Source: an uncultured Spirochaetales bacterium
GTDB taxonomy: Bacteria > Spirochaetota > Spirochaetia > Sphaerochaetales > Sphaerochaetaceae
DNA length: 64,000 nt
Direction of reading: 5' to 3'
NCBI GenBank assembly: GCA_944388965.1
Contig: CALXKL010000006.1
Span: 84,487-148,486 of the forward strand
Below the pieces are notes generated by a model. The model ran no database searches and had not been told where the DNA came from. It saw only the letters and a program-made list of their open reading frames with translations. Positions 52,963 to 61,694 of the stretch are shown in pieces (the stretch's first letter is position 1; each line of letters begins with the position of its first letter). Position numbers and translations under genes: made by a program.

Positions 52963-54723
52963 ATGGATAGGAATACAATCATTGCAATCGTTCTTTCCGT
53001 CATCGTGATAACGGTCGGAATGACGGTGAACGCCGTCTTCTTTCCGACTGACTACAGCACACAGACCACGACGACGGAGACAGGGACGGTGGAGGTCGTC
53101 GACGATATCGACATCGTGGATGTCTCTGCCGTATCCCAGGCCGAAGACACGTCTGAATTCGACATCGAGACCGAAGCATTCTCGGTCACCTTCGATCCGG
53201 CTGGAGCTTCCGTGTCCAGCATCAGGCTAAAGAACCATCTTGAAAGCACCACAGGAGAGCCCGTCGAGCTCATACTCAAGGATTCCAGCGGGAAAAACGC
53301 CTTCCTGCTGTATCCCGGCACATCGCTTGACGATCCGATCGAGGATGTCTTCGAATACAAGATTCTCGAAGAGGAGAAGGTCTCGACTGTGGTCTTCTCC
53401 CAGAAATTCGAGGTGGATGGTTCCAGATTCACCATCAGGAAGAGCTTCGCATTCCCCAGGAACGATGAGTATCTGTTCCGCGTGAGGGTCGAACTTGCAT
53501 CCAACGATGGCACGCAGCTGCCGATCGACGCATATTCTCTTGGATATGACCCACAGATAGGACCTTATTTCGAAGAGCTGTCCAGCAATTATGGTGAATA
53601 CAGGAGGATGTTCTACGTCGAGTCCGGTGATGACAAGAGAAGGAACATCACGGACTTCGAGAACGGAGAGGCCGTTCTCGACGAACCCATAGGATGGGCG
53701 GCTGTCGCAGGAAAGTACTTCACCGCGATCGGCGTTCCTGCATCAGGGGCCGACTCCTATACCAGGTTCCATCAGACAACCGGGGACGACGAGATCAGCC
53801 AGACGAACAGCTTCTACTTCACCCGGACGGGAATCGACGGATCGTCAGTCAGCGACGTATACAGCTACTATACCGGACCAAAGCTCTCGAGCTCGCTCTC
53901 GATATATGATGTGGCGAACGACAACACGTTCGGCTTCACGGCCCTCCATCTCGACGAGGTGCTCGATTCATCATCCTGGCTCGGCTGGCTGCAGACATTG
54001 CTGAAGTGGATCCTCAACATCTTCTACAGACTGATTCCGAACTACGGAGTCGCGATCATACTCCTGACGATTCTGGTCAAGCTGATTCTTCAGCCCATTT
54101 CCAAGAAGGGTATGGATTCAACCGCGAAGATGTCCGCTCTCGGTCCGAAGGTGAAGGAGCTGCAGGACAAGTACGCAGACGATCCCAATGCACTCAACGC
54201 CGCAATGGCCAAGCTGTACAAGGAAGAGGGCATAAGCCCTATGGGTTCCTGTATACCGATGCTGATACAGTTCCCTATCTTCATTGCATTGTATGGACTC
54301 CTGAGTACACATTACGAACTGCGCGGAGCGATGTTCATCCCCGGATGGATTCCAGACCTGTCTGTGCCTGACACGGTCTTCACGCTTCCGTTCAGGATTC
54401 CTCTTCTCGGAGCCGCCATCCATCTGCTACCGATCATCTATACCGCATCCATGATCTTCTCCATGAAGATAACCCAGACCACGAGCACACAGACCGGGCA
54501 GCAGGGAATGATGAAGTTCATGACATACGGAATGCCGCTCATCTTCTTCTTCATCCTCTACAACGCGCCTTCCGGATTGCTTCTCTACTGGACGGTGATG
54601 AACTTCATCTCCATTCTCCAGCAGATCTACGTGAACAGGAAGAAGACAAGGAAGTACGCCGACGAGATCCAGGCCAGGGAAGAGGCGAAGATCAACAAGT
54701 ACAAGAGCAGAAAGAGAAAGTAG
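52963..54723 (+). CDS. yidC: Membrane protein insertase YidC
   Basis: 586 aa. An N-terminal anchor (NTIIAIVLSVIVITVGMTV), a large periplasmic beta domain (about 60-330) and the Oxa1-type core of five helices (NYGVAIILLTILVKLILQPISKKG onward, GSCIPMLIQFPIFIALYGLL, PSGLLLYWTVMNFISILQQ) are present. The basic C-tail (KYKSRKRK) can contact ribosomes. The ATG at 52963 follows AGGAG by 6 nt. It follows rnpA and precedes jag. Confidence 0.97.
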   Translation: MDRNTIIAIVLSVIVITVGMTVNAVFFPTDYSTQTTTTETGTVEVVDDIDIVDVSAVSQAEDTSEFDIETEAFSVTFDPAGASVSSIRLKNHLESTTGEPVELILKDSSGKNAFLLYPGTSLDDPIEDVFEYKILEEEKVSTVVFSQKFEVDGSRFTIRKSFAFPRNDEYLFRVRVELASNDGTQLPIDAYSLGYDPQIGPYFEELSSNYGEYRRMFYVESGDDKRRNITDFENGEAVLDEPIGWAAVAGKYFTAIGVPASGADSYTRFHQTTGDDEISQTNSFYFTRTGIDGSSVSDVYSYYTGPKLSSSLSIYDVANDNTFGFTALHLDEVLDSSSWLGWLQTLLKWILNIFYRLIPNYGVAIILLTILVKLILQPISKKGMDSTAKMSALGPKVKELQDKYADDPNALNAAMAKLYKEEGISPMGSCIPMLIQFPIFIALYGLLSTHYELRGAMFIPGWIPDLSVPDTVFTLPFRIPLLGAAIHLLPIIYTASMIFSMKITQTTSTQTGQQGMMKFMTYGMPLIFFFILYNAPSGLLLYWTVMNFISILQQIYVNRKKTRKYADEIQAREEAKINKYKSRKRK

Positions 54724-54732
54724 GTAGACGAT

Positions 54733-55416
54733 ATGTATAGAGAATTCGAAGGAAGAAACGAACAGGAGGCCATAGACAAGGCCATACAGGAACTGGGACT
54801 CGACAGGGAGGATTTCGATGTCGAAGTCGTCTCGTCCCAGAAGAAGACACTCTTCAAGAAAGGCAGCGTGACCATCAGGGTCAGCGTTCCGGACGAGAAG
54901 GATGACGATGAGGAGATGCAGGATGAGGACTATGTGCCTCAGCCCGGCAAGGTCCTCGAGCCCGAAAGCGAGAACGAGAGGAGAATCGTCGAGTTCGTCG
55001 AGACCCTGATCTCCAAGATGGGTTACAAGGCAAGGGTCGATATCAATTTCAGGCGCGACTACAAGATCGGTCTGGACATCGTCAGCGACAGTTCGTCCAT
55101 TCTCATCGGACGCAAGGGGAAGAACCTCGACGCCATTCAGCTTGTTGCAAACGTGTATGCCGGCAATCTCGACAAGGACTACAAGATCATAGTCGACAGC
55201 GAGAACTACAGGATGCGTCATGAGGAGCAGATTGTCCGCACGGCGTTCAAGACGGCGGCGATCGTCAAGAAGACGCACAGAAGCAGGCTTCTTCCTCCTA
55301 TGAATCCGTTCGAGAGGAGACTCATCCACACGGCGCTCAACGACTACGACGGAGTGGAGACGAAGAGCGAGGGGGAGGGCTTATACAAGCAGGTCAGGAT
55401 TCTGCCTGTGGACTGA
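54733..55416 (+). CDS. RNA-binding protein Jag/KhpB
   Basis: 227 aa. A Jag-N domain (YREFEGRNEQEAIDKAIQEL), an acidic linker, a KH domain (SSILIGRKGKNLDAIQ) and an R3H domain (PPMNPFERRLIHTAL) are in standard order. These proteins bind RNA and affect cell elongation in Gram-positives. It starts 9 bp after yidC. Confidence 0.93.
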   Translation: MYREFEGRNEQEAIDKAIQELGLDREDFDVEVVSSQKKTLFKKGSVTIRVSVPDEKDDDEEMQDEDYVPQPGKVLEPESENERRIVEFVETLISKMGYKARVDINFRRDYKIGLDIVSDSSSILIGRKGKNLDAIQLVANVYAGNLDKDYKIIVDSENYRMRHEEQIVRTAFKTAAIVKKTHRSRLLPPMNPFERRLIHTALNDYDGVETKSEGEGLYKQVRILPVD

Positions 55417-55445
55417 TTCCTCCTCGTATCGGATGAATTTCAAGG

Positions 55446-55471
55446 CCGCCATCGAATGGCGGTCTTTTTTT
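55446..55471 (+). terminator. Terminator after jag
   Basis: CCGCCAT-CGA-ATGGCGG stem followed by TCTTTTTTT. Confidence 0.9.
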
Positions 55472-55502
55472 CCGTCGAAAACGTCTTGGCGGTGCACACG
55501 TA

Positions 55503-55531
55503 TTGACAACAGAGAAACAGAAGTATATTCT
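55503..55531 (+). promoter_or_regulatory. perR-rubrerythrin promoter
   Basis: TTGACA (55503-55508), 17 bp, TATTCT (55526-55531). Confidence 0.8.
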
Positions 55532-55543
55532 TTAATCAAGAAT
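55527..55543. promoter_or_regulatory. Putative PerR operator
   Basis: ATTCTT-TAATC-AAGAAT, a 17-bp inverted repeat overlapping the -10, in the position of an autoregulatory Fur/PerR box. Confidence 0.6.
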
Positions 55544-55564
55544 CATTACTGATAAGGAGTATAT

Positions 55565-55960
55565 GTGGCAATCACGAGAAACACGATGCAGCGTCAGCTG
55601 GTACTCGATTCGGTACGTTCGATGCATACGCATCCGAGCGCCGAGGAGGTATATGACGTCGTCGTTGAACGGGACAGCCGCATAAGCAAGGGTACGGTCT
55701 ATAGGAATCTCGGCCTTCTTTCCCAGATGGGACAGATAAAGAAGATTCCGATGCCCGGTACGCTTGCGGACAGATACGACTTCAATCTGTCTCCACATCA
55801 TCACGCCATATGCAGAAAGTGTGGTAAGATTGTGGATGTATACGCACAGGACATGGCCAGACAGGTCAGGTTCGACGAGGACTTCTCCGTAGAGCAGGTG
55901 GACCTGGTGTTCACGGGACTGTGCAGTGATTGTGTAGAAACTGGCAAGACCAGAGAATAG
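55565..55960 (+). CDS. PerR-type peroxide-sensing regulator (Fur family)
   Basis: 131 aa from a GTG preceded by AAGGAG. The winged helix (PSAEEVYDVV, SKGTVYRNLGLLSQMG) is followed by RYDFNLSPHHHAIC, which aligns with the PerR regulatory metal site of Bacillus (Asp72, His78, His80). The structural zinc Cys pairs are 83/86 and 120/123. It represses peroxide-defence genes until oxidised. It is 9 bp upstream of rubrerythrin, under a promoter with a palindrome on its -10. Confidence 0.9.
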   Translation: MAITRNTMQRQLVLDSVRSMHTHPSAEEVYDVVVERDSRISKGTVYRNLGLLSQMGQIKKIPMPGTLADRYDFNLSPHHHAICRKCGKIVDVYAQDMARQVRFDEDFSVEQVDLVFTGLCSDCVETGKTRE

Positions 55961-55969
55961 GAGAAAAAG

Positions 55970-56512
55970 ATGGAACTCAAGGGAAGCAAGACGGAAAAGA
56001 ACCTGCAGACCGCATTTGCAGGAGAGAGCCAGGCAAGGAACAAGTACACCTACTTTGCATCCAAGGCGAGAAAGGAGGGCTATGTCCAGATCGCCAGGAT
56101 CTTCGAGGAGACGGCTGACAACGAGAAGGAGCATGCGAAGCTCTGGTTCAAGCTCCTCCAGGAGAACGGAGAGATCGGAACCACGGCGGAGAACCTCAAG
56201 GCGGCTGCCGAGGGTGAGAACTACGAGTGGACGGACATGTATGCCACATTCGCAAAGGAGGCCGATGAGGAAGGCTTCAAGAAGATTGCAGCTCTCTTCA
56301 GAGGCGTTGCCAAGATCGAGGCCGAGCACGAGCAGAGATATCTTGCTCTTCTCAAGAACGTCGAGGAGGGTCTTGTCTTCTCCCGCGACGGCGAGATGGT
56401 CTGGAAGTGCTCCAACTGCGGACACATCCATATCGGAAAGAAGGCTCCGGATGTATGCCCCGTATGTTCTCATCCGCAGGCATATTTCGAGCTTCAGGCC
56501 AAGAACTACTGA
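55970..56512 (+). CDS. Rubrerythrin
   Basis: 180 aa non-haem di-iron peroxidase of anaerobes. The ferritin-like domain has the Glu/ExxH ligands ([29 protein letters not shown]), and the C-terminal rubredoxin domain has CSNCG and CPVCS. It reduces H2O2 to water. It is cotranscribed with perR, which predicts peroxide induction. An AGGAG-like site precedes the ATG. Confidence 0.97.
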   Translation: MELKGSKTEKNLQTAFAGESQARNKYTYFASKARKEGYVQIARIFEETADNEKEHAKLWFKLLQENGEIGTTAENLKAAAEGENYEWTDMYATFAKEADEEGFKKIAALFRGVAKIEAEHEQRYLALLKNVEEGLVFSRDGEMVWKCSNCGHIHIGKKAPDVCPVCSHPQAYFELQAKNY

Positions 56513-56533
56513 TCGTTCAGCTTGAAGGAAAAG

Positions 56534-56560
56534 GGAAAGGCTCCATTTCGGAGCCTTTCC
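56534..56560. terminator. Bidirectional hairpin between rubrerythrin and the PfkB kinase
   Basis: An 11-bp perfect stem GGAAAGGCTCC/GGAGCCTTTCC in a convergent gap; a T-rich CTTTTCC follows on the leftward side, little on the right. Confidence 0.7.
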
Positions 56561-56566
56561 TCATGA

Positions 56567-57559
56567 TCAGGCGGTGAACTCCGCCTCCAGGTGGTGTCTG
56601 ATCTCACTCGCCTTCTGTGCAGGGAACTGTGCACCTAGGTGGGAGATGATTTCGCCGGCAAGATAGCTGGCCATTCTTCCGCAGGTCACGGCGTCTTTTC
56701 CGTTCGCTATTCCATAAAGGAATCCTGCGGCATAGGTGTCACCTGCACCTGTCGTGTCCACAGGCTCCGACGAACCTTGTACGGGAATCTTCTCTATCTT
56801 GCCTGAATCCGAGACGAAAGAGCCTCTTTTGCCGTTCTTCACCACGGCGATCCTGCACAGCTTCGACATGCTCCTGCAACATTCATATGCATCGTAGTTG
56901 TCGAACAGGAAACGTGCCTCCTCGCTGTTTGCAAACACGATGTCGCAGTAGTCCTGTATCAGATGAAGGAAGGTCTGTCTGTATCGTCCTACTGCAAACG
57001 GGTCCGCAACGTCGAATGCGACCATTATTCCGTGGTCCTTACAATATTCGAGCGCCCGGGTCACGGCCCCTTTCTGAGGTTCCGTATCCCACATGTACCC
57101 AGTGAAATAGAACAGATTTGAGCGTGCCAGGCTATCGATGTTCACGTCATCACGGTTGAAGCACCTGTTTGCTCCCAGGTATGTGTTCATCGTCCTCTCT
57201 CCGTCACCGGTGAGCAGAATTATCGACGTGCCGGTCGATTCGTCGTATGTGACGAGCTCGTCGACGAGTCCTATGGACGAAAGCTTGTCGCGGTATATGC
57301 GACCGAGCTCGTCGTCGCCTACACCACCTGCAAGCGTCGTGTCGACACCAAGCATGCGCAATGTGACCATGGTGTTTGGACAGCTTCCGCCAGGGGAGTA
57401 TGCAAGCTTCCTGTCCTTCAGATAGGAGATGATTCTTGCATGGCGTTCGCGGTCTATCAGGTGCATCGTCCCCTTGTAGAGGGAAAGCCTGTCCAGATCC
57501 TCGTCATCGACATATGCAAGGATGTCGATGAGAGGGTTTCCTATTCCGTATATCTGCAT
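56567..57559 (-). CDS. PfkB-family kinase, adenosine kinase-like
   Basis: 330 aa. NPLIDI near the N-terminus, GGSCPNTMVTLRMLG and the C-terminal DTTGAGDTYAAGFLYG (catalytic Asp) are PfkB features; the set is closest to the adenosine-kinase branch as I judge it. Sugar substrates cannot be excluded. The ATG at 57559 follows CGGAGAA by 7 nt and lies 14 bp after the NahK-like gene, so the two form an operon. Confidence 0.82.
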   Translation of the reverse strand: MQIYGIGNPLIDILAYVDDEDLDRLSLYKGTMHLIDRERHARIISYLKDRKLAYSPGGSCPNTMVTLRMLGVDTTLAGGVGDDELGRIYRDKLSSIGLVDELVTYDESTGTSIILLTGDGERTMNTYLGANRCFNRDDVNIDSLARSNLFYFTGYMWDTEPQKGAVTRALEYCKDHGIMVAFDVADPFAVGRYRQTFLHLIQDYCDIVFANSEEARFLFDNYDAYECCRSMSKLCRIAVVKNGKRGSFVSDSGKIEKIPVQGSSEPVDTTGAGDTYAAGFLYGIANGKDAVTCGRMASYLAGEIISHLGAQFPAQKASEIRHHLEAEFTA

Positions 57560-57573
57560 CCGATTCTCCGGCA

Positions 57574-58650
57574 TCAGAAGCGGTCCCACTGCTCATCCAT
57601 GCTCTTCATCAGTGCAATCTGGGTATGGGCCCTCACTATGTTGTGCTCTGGATATGCGATGCTGTAATACACATCGCCGGCTATGTAGTCGGTGAGGAAG
57701 CGTACGGCCATTATCTGGGTTATCGTCCTTCCCGACTCCTTGATCCCATCCTTCTCGAGGGGAGTGAGGAAGGATTCCGCCTTCTCTAGATATCCTGTGA
57801 CGAGGGCGTCGTACATCCTGCTGTCGAAGGACACCTTGGAGAGGTCCTGCTCATCCTCCTCAGCCGTGTTGCATGCAGTGCGGATCATGTCTCCGGTATC
57901 GAAGAGTATGGTGCCGGGCATGATGGTATCCAGGTCTATGACGCAGACGGCCTCGTCCGTCTCGGGATCGAACAGGACGTTGTTCATCTTCGTGTCGTTA
58001 TGTGTCACCCTGTTCGGAAGACGCCCGGATTCGAAGTCGTTCCATATCCTGCATCCTCTCTCCTTCTGCGACAAGAGGAAGTCCAGCTCCTCCTGCACCT
58101 GTGCGACTCTTCCAACCGGATCCGCTTCGATTGCATCCTGTAGCTGGCGATAGCGCAGGTTCATGTCATGGAAATGGGGAATCGTTATGTTCAGCTTCGA
58201 TCCGTCGAAGTCCGACAGCTGTCTCTGGAACTCTCCTATTCCACGGCCAAGGTTCCTGGCGGCGTTCAGAGAGGGTATCCTGTCGTACGTGTTCACGTTC
58301 TCGATGAACACATACGTGCGCCAGTACTCCCCGTCGGCGTCGATGTAGAACGGCATGCGGTCCTTCGTGAACACGACACGTAGCACGCGGCGGTCCCTGT
58401 CAGGAAGGGCGTCCACCTTCTGTCCTATATGTCCTGTCACGGCGAGGATGTTCTCCATGACCTCCCTTGGTTTGCGGAACACGTTCCTGTTTATCTTCTG
58501 ATGAGTGTATTTCGTCTTGACGCCATCATTGTCGAATGTGGATACGAAGGTGGAGTTGATGTGTCCCTGCGTGTTGACCTTGAGATCCACCAGTCTTCCG
58601 TCGATTCTGAAGTTGCCTATGACGTCCAATGCCTTTTCCCTGTTGTCCAT
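57574..58650 (-). CDS. N-acetylhexosamine 1-kinase-like phosphotransferase (APH fold)
   Basis: 358 aa aminoglycoside-phosphotransferase fold. The catalytic loop is VTHNDTKMNNVLFD and the metal motif VCVIDLDTIMPGTILFDTGDMIR; both match NahK, which phosphorylates GlcNAc/GalNAc at C1 in bifidobacteria. The lacto-N-biose phosphorylase partner is not in the window. AGGAGA precedes the ATG at 58650. Together with nagA it suggests amino-sugar use. Confidence 0.78.
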   Translation of the reverse strand: MDNREKALDVIGNFRIDGRLVDLKVNTQGHINSTFVSTFDNDGVKTKYTHQKINRNVFRKPREVMENILAVTGHIGQKVDALPDRDRRVLRVVFTKDRMPFYIDADGEYWRTYVFIENVNTYDRIPSLNAARNLGRGIGEFQRQLSDFDGSKLNITIPHFHDMNLRYRQLQDAIEADPVGRVAQVQEELDFLLSQKERGCRIWNDFESGRLPNRVTHNDTKMNNVLFDPETDEAVCVIDLDTIMPGTILFDTGDMIRTACNTAEEDEQDLSKVSFDSRMYDALVTGYLEKAESFLTPLEKDGIKESGRTITQIMAVRFLTDYIAGDVYYSIAYPEHNIVRAHTQIALMKSMDEQWDRF

Positions 58651-58705
58651 ATGTTCTCCTATGCTGGAATTCTAAAGCCAAATCGAGGGAAAAAGAAGAG
58701 CAATG

Positions 58706-58714
58706 TGTTATCAT
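58706..58714 (+). promoter_or_regulatory. Extended -10 of murA
   Basis: TGTTATCAT (TG-n-TATCAT) ends 7 nt before the murA ATG; leaderless. The same string lies before the XRE gene. Confidence 0.5.
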
Positions 58715-58721
58715 CCAGGGT

Positions 58722-60005
58722 ATGAGCGAATATGTCATAACCGGTGGAAGGCCTCTGTCGGGCAGCGTCAGGATAAGCGGCAACAAGAATGCGGCGCTGC
58801 CTTGTCTTGCCGCGACATTGCTCAGCGATGAAGGCATCACGCTGAAGAACGTACCCATGATACAGGACGTCAACGTCATGGTCCGGCTTCTAGGCGAGCT
58901 TGGCAGCGAGGTCCACGGCCTTGCGGACGGCACATACCATATCAGAAGCGATGTGCGCTTCTCGGGCCTGACACCGTCGCTCGTCGATTCCGTCAGGGGG
59001 TCGATCCTCTTCGCCGGTCCGCTTCTCGCCAGAGGCGTGAAGGTCGTCATTCCACCTCCGGGAGGGGATGTCATAGGCCTCAGAAGGCTGGATACCCATT
59101 TCATCGGACTGTCGGCCCTCGGTGTTGACTGTTCGGTCAACGACCATGGCAATCTCGTCCTGGATCCGCCAGGGCGGCTCAGGGCCGCAGACATATTCCT
59201 CGACGAGGCCTCCGTCACGGCGAGCGAGAACTGCATCATGGCCGCCAGTCTCGCCGACGGTATCTCCACGATATACAATGCCGCGTGCGAACCACATGTC
59301 CAGAACCTGTGCCACATGCTGGTGGCCATGGGCTGCCGAATAGAGGGGATCGGATCCAACCGGCTCGTCGTACATGGACAGGAGAGTCTTGGTGGATGCG
59401 TACATACCCTCTGCTTCGACTATATGGAGTGCGGCTCCTTCATAGGCCTTGCCGCCTGCACCCGCAGCCCTCTTCTGCTCACCGGAGTGGATGTCGATCA
59501 GCTCAGACCGCTTGAGCTCGGATTCAGAAAGCTCGGAATCGAGTTCGAGAAGAGGGAAGGGGCCGTGTTCGTTCCGCAGACGCAGAGCCGCGTCATGGCT
59601 CGCAGCTACACCGGGGTCACGGACAAGCTCGACGATGCGCCATGGCCAGGCTTTCCTGCCGACCTGCTTTCCATAGCATGCGTGACCGCCACGCAGATGG
59701 AGGGCAGCATCCTCGTGCACGAGAAGATGTTCGAATCCCGGATGTTCTTCATCGACTATCTGATCCGCATGGGAGCGGACATAATCCTGTGCGATCCCCA
59801 TCGTGCCGTCATCCGCGGTGCGACGACTCTTAGGGGTCGCCAGGTGACAAGCCCTGACGTGAGGGCCGGAATGGCCCTTGTCGTGGCGGCTCTGTGCGCC
59901 CAGGGAGAGAGCGTGATCGAGAACATAGAACAGATCGAACGCGGCTACGAACATCTTCTGGACAAGCTTGCATATCTGGGAGCGGAGATTCGTCGCAATC
60001 AGTGA
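58722..60005 (+). CDS. murA: UDP-N-acetylglucosamine 1-carboxyvinyltransferase
   Basis: 427 aa, first committed step of peptidoglycan synthesis (enolpyruvyl transfer from PEP to UDP-GlcNAc). SGNKNAALP has the essential Lys22-Asn23. The active-site loop reads PPPGGDVIGLRRLD, so Asp116 replaces the catalytic Cys115 of E. coli, a change that gives natural fosfomycin resistance in Borrelia, chlamydiae and mycobacteria. The start at 58722 is set by homology and by an extended -10 located 7 nt upstream. Confidence 0.95.
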   Translation: MSEYVITGGRPLSGSVRISGNKNAALPCLAATLLSDEGITLKNVPMIQDVNVMVRLLGELGSEVHGLADGTYHIRSDVRFSGLTPSLVDSVRGSILFAGPLLARGVKVVIPPPGGDVIGLRRLDTHFIGLSALGVDCSVNDHGNLVLDPPGRLRAADIFLDEASVTASENCIMAASLADGISTIYNAACEPHVQNLCHMLVAMGCRIEGIGSNRLVVHGQESLGGCVHTLCFDYMECGSFIGLAACTRSPLLLTGVDVDQLRPLELGFRKLGIEFEKREGAVFVPQTQSRVMARSYTGVTDKLDDAPWPGFPADLLSIACVTATQMEGSILVHEKMFESRMFFIDYLIRMGADIILCDPHRAVIRGATTLRGRQVTSPDVRAGMALVVAALCAQGESVIENIEQIERGYEHLLDKLAYLGAEIRRNQ

Positions 60006-60379
60006 ACCTTACACACACTAGATATGGTTTTTCCACAAGTTTTCAACAGGGGTGTGGAAAACTATGTTCCAAGTGGCAGACGAAGGGGTGGCTATCGGTT
60101 TCAGACAGATTTGCGGACAAAAGGCGCTATAATGTCAACTCTTTGTAATACAAGAACTTATATTGAATCATTTACATGAATTTCTCATAAGAACCTATAT
60201 AATTCCACCACATGTCAAACATATGACACAAGTTGAGACAGCCTTGTTGAAAAGTCGGTTTTCAACAGGTTTTCAACAAGTGCTGTTCAAATTGTTCATA
60301 ACCTTGTAAGTCCCTGAAACGGCGTACTTTAATCCTGTGGAAAACAGGAAACCGTACACTCTGCCCATCTGGTGGAATG
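60006..60379. other. Silent convergent gap with a cluster of DnaA-box-like repeats
   Basis: 374 bp without a gene between the ends of murA and the AAA+ regulator. It holds seven boxes of the form GTTTTC(A/C)ACA in either direction: 60029-60037, 60039-60048, 60053-60062, 60245-60254, 60258-60267, 60269-60278 and 60336-60345, with at most one mismatch each. The same box recurs in the putative oriC. Confidence 0.7.
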
Positions 60380-61483
60380 TCAGAAGTAGTCACTCAGGAA
60401 ACTGTCGTCTACAAGGTCCGACAGGCTCAGATCGTCGTCCACCTTTCCGCTCCGATGCAGCCTGTCGACCGTCCTGTTGAGCTCCCTGATGTTCCCCGGC
60501 CAGCCGTATGCAAGGAACGCATCCACATCGCGGATTCTGTCCGGATATCCCTTGTAGTCCTCCCGTGCCCGGATCAGGGCCTCGATGTCCTCCTTGCGTT
60601 CGCAAAGAGGCTTCACGTCTATGCGCGCCTCGGCAATTCTCATGTAGAAGTCCTTTCTCATGCGGCCTGAAGCAATCAGCTCCTCCACCGGTTCGTTGGT
60701 CATGGCGATGATCCTGCATCTGGAACGCCTGAGACGTGTCTCGCCGACGCGGCGGAACTCGCCCGTCTCGATGAATCTGAGCAGCTTCGCCTGCGACACG
60801 GGGCTGAGAGTCTCTATCTCATCGAGTATGAGACTTGATCCGTCGGCCTCCTCCACGAAGCCTGCCTTCTCCTCACAGGCTCCCGAATACGCATCCTTCG
60901 AATGTCCGAACATGAAGCTGTCGAACAGGTCCCCTTCCAGTAGGGCGCAGTTGACCACCTGTGCAGGTGCAGGGCAGTAGGCGTGGTGGACGCTTTGTGC
61001 GACCCGTTCCTTTCCGCTTCCCGTCTTGCCGTAGATGATGACATTGCATCCAGACTGCCCGATCGATGCTATCTTCGCCCGAAGCCTTCTGATCACTTCG
61101 GAATCCCCTGTGATATCCCTCGTAAGGTCCATCACGTCGACTTTCCCCTGGCCGTTGCGGGCAAGAGAGGGCAGGTGATGCATCATGGCGTCTTTCCTGA
61201 CGATGCTTATCCTGCCATTGCGCGATGTCGTGTGCCTGCATTGCGACGGGCTGGCGAGCAGAACCGCGTTCTTCAGCCGTGCATCGTGCTCTCTGCGCAG
61301 CAGCAGGGCCATGACCTCGCCGGACTGGTACCCTTCATCAATCAGCAGACAATAGTCACCGTCGTGCAAGTCGAGTGCGGCGTCCAGGCGGGACAGACTG
61401 GCGAAGAATCTGCATTCGTCATCGTCGAACAACCAGCCTTTGCTGGATCTCAGATGTCTGTTCTCGGTGGCGACAAATAGCAT
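60380..61483 (-). CDS. Sigma-54-activator-like AAA+ protein with degenerate GAFTGA loop and no HTH
   Basis: 367 aa. Residues 1 to about 115 look like a worn receiver domain. The AAA+ core (about 120-345) has Walker A GKTGSGKE (152-159), Walker B SLILDEIE (217-224) and RKDFYMRI (276-283). The loop that touches sigma-54 is DAYSGA (197-202) instead of GAFTGA. The protein stops after the AAA+ lid with no Fis-type DNA-binding domain. It may therefore not activate sigma-54 in the normal way. The ATG at 61483 follows ACAGGAG by 8 nt. No promoter is obvious between it and the rsmE terminator. Confidence 0.78.
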   Translation of the reverse strand: MLFVATENRHLRSSKGWLFDDDECRFFASLSRLDAALDLHDGDYCLLIDEGYQSGEVMALLLRREHDARLKNAVLLASPSQCRHTTSRNGRISIVRKDAMMHHLPSLARNGQGKVDVMDLTRDITGDSEVIRRLRAKIASIGQSGCNVIIYGKTGSGKERVAQSVHHAYCPAPAQVVNCALLEGDLFDSFMFGHSKDAYSGACEEKAGFVEEADGSSLILDEIETLSPVSQAKLLRFIETGEFRRVGETRLRRSRCRIIAMTNEPVEELIASGRMRKDFYMRIAEARIDVKPLCERKEDIEALIRAREDYKGYPDRIRDVDAFLAYGWPGNIRELNRTVDRLHRSGKVDDDLSLSDLVDDSFLSDYF

Positions 61484-61526
61484 TGGAAGTACTCCTGTGA
61501 AAAAAGATTTGGTGGCCGGAGCACAG

Positions 61527-61559
61527 AAAAAGAGAAGGCAGAGTATACCTTGCCTTCTC
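61527..61559 (-). terminator. Terminator of the ctpA-rsmE operon
   Basis: Leftward 9-bp stem GAGAAGGCA/TGCCTTCTC followed by TTTTT. Confidence 0.85.
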
Positions 61560-61694
61560 CCTCTGTATTCCAAACACCCTTTACTGAAAACCGAAGCGGA
61601 GTATAGAGCATTTCCCCATGATTTGAAAACCGGTATGAGGGATTTTGCACACAAGAGCGACAATATCTTACAAAATTGTAATATCGGCTCGGTC

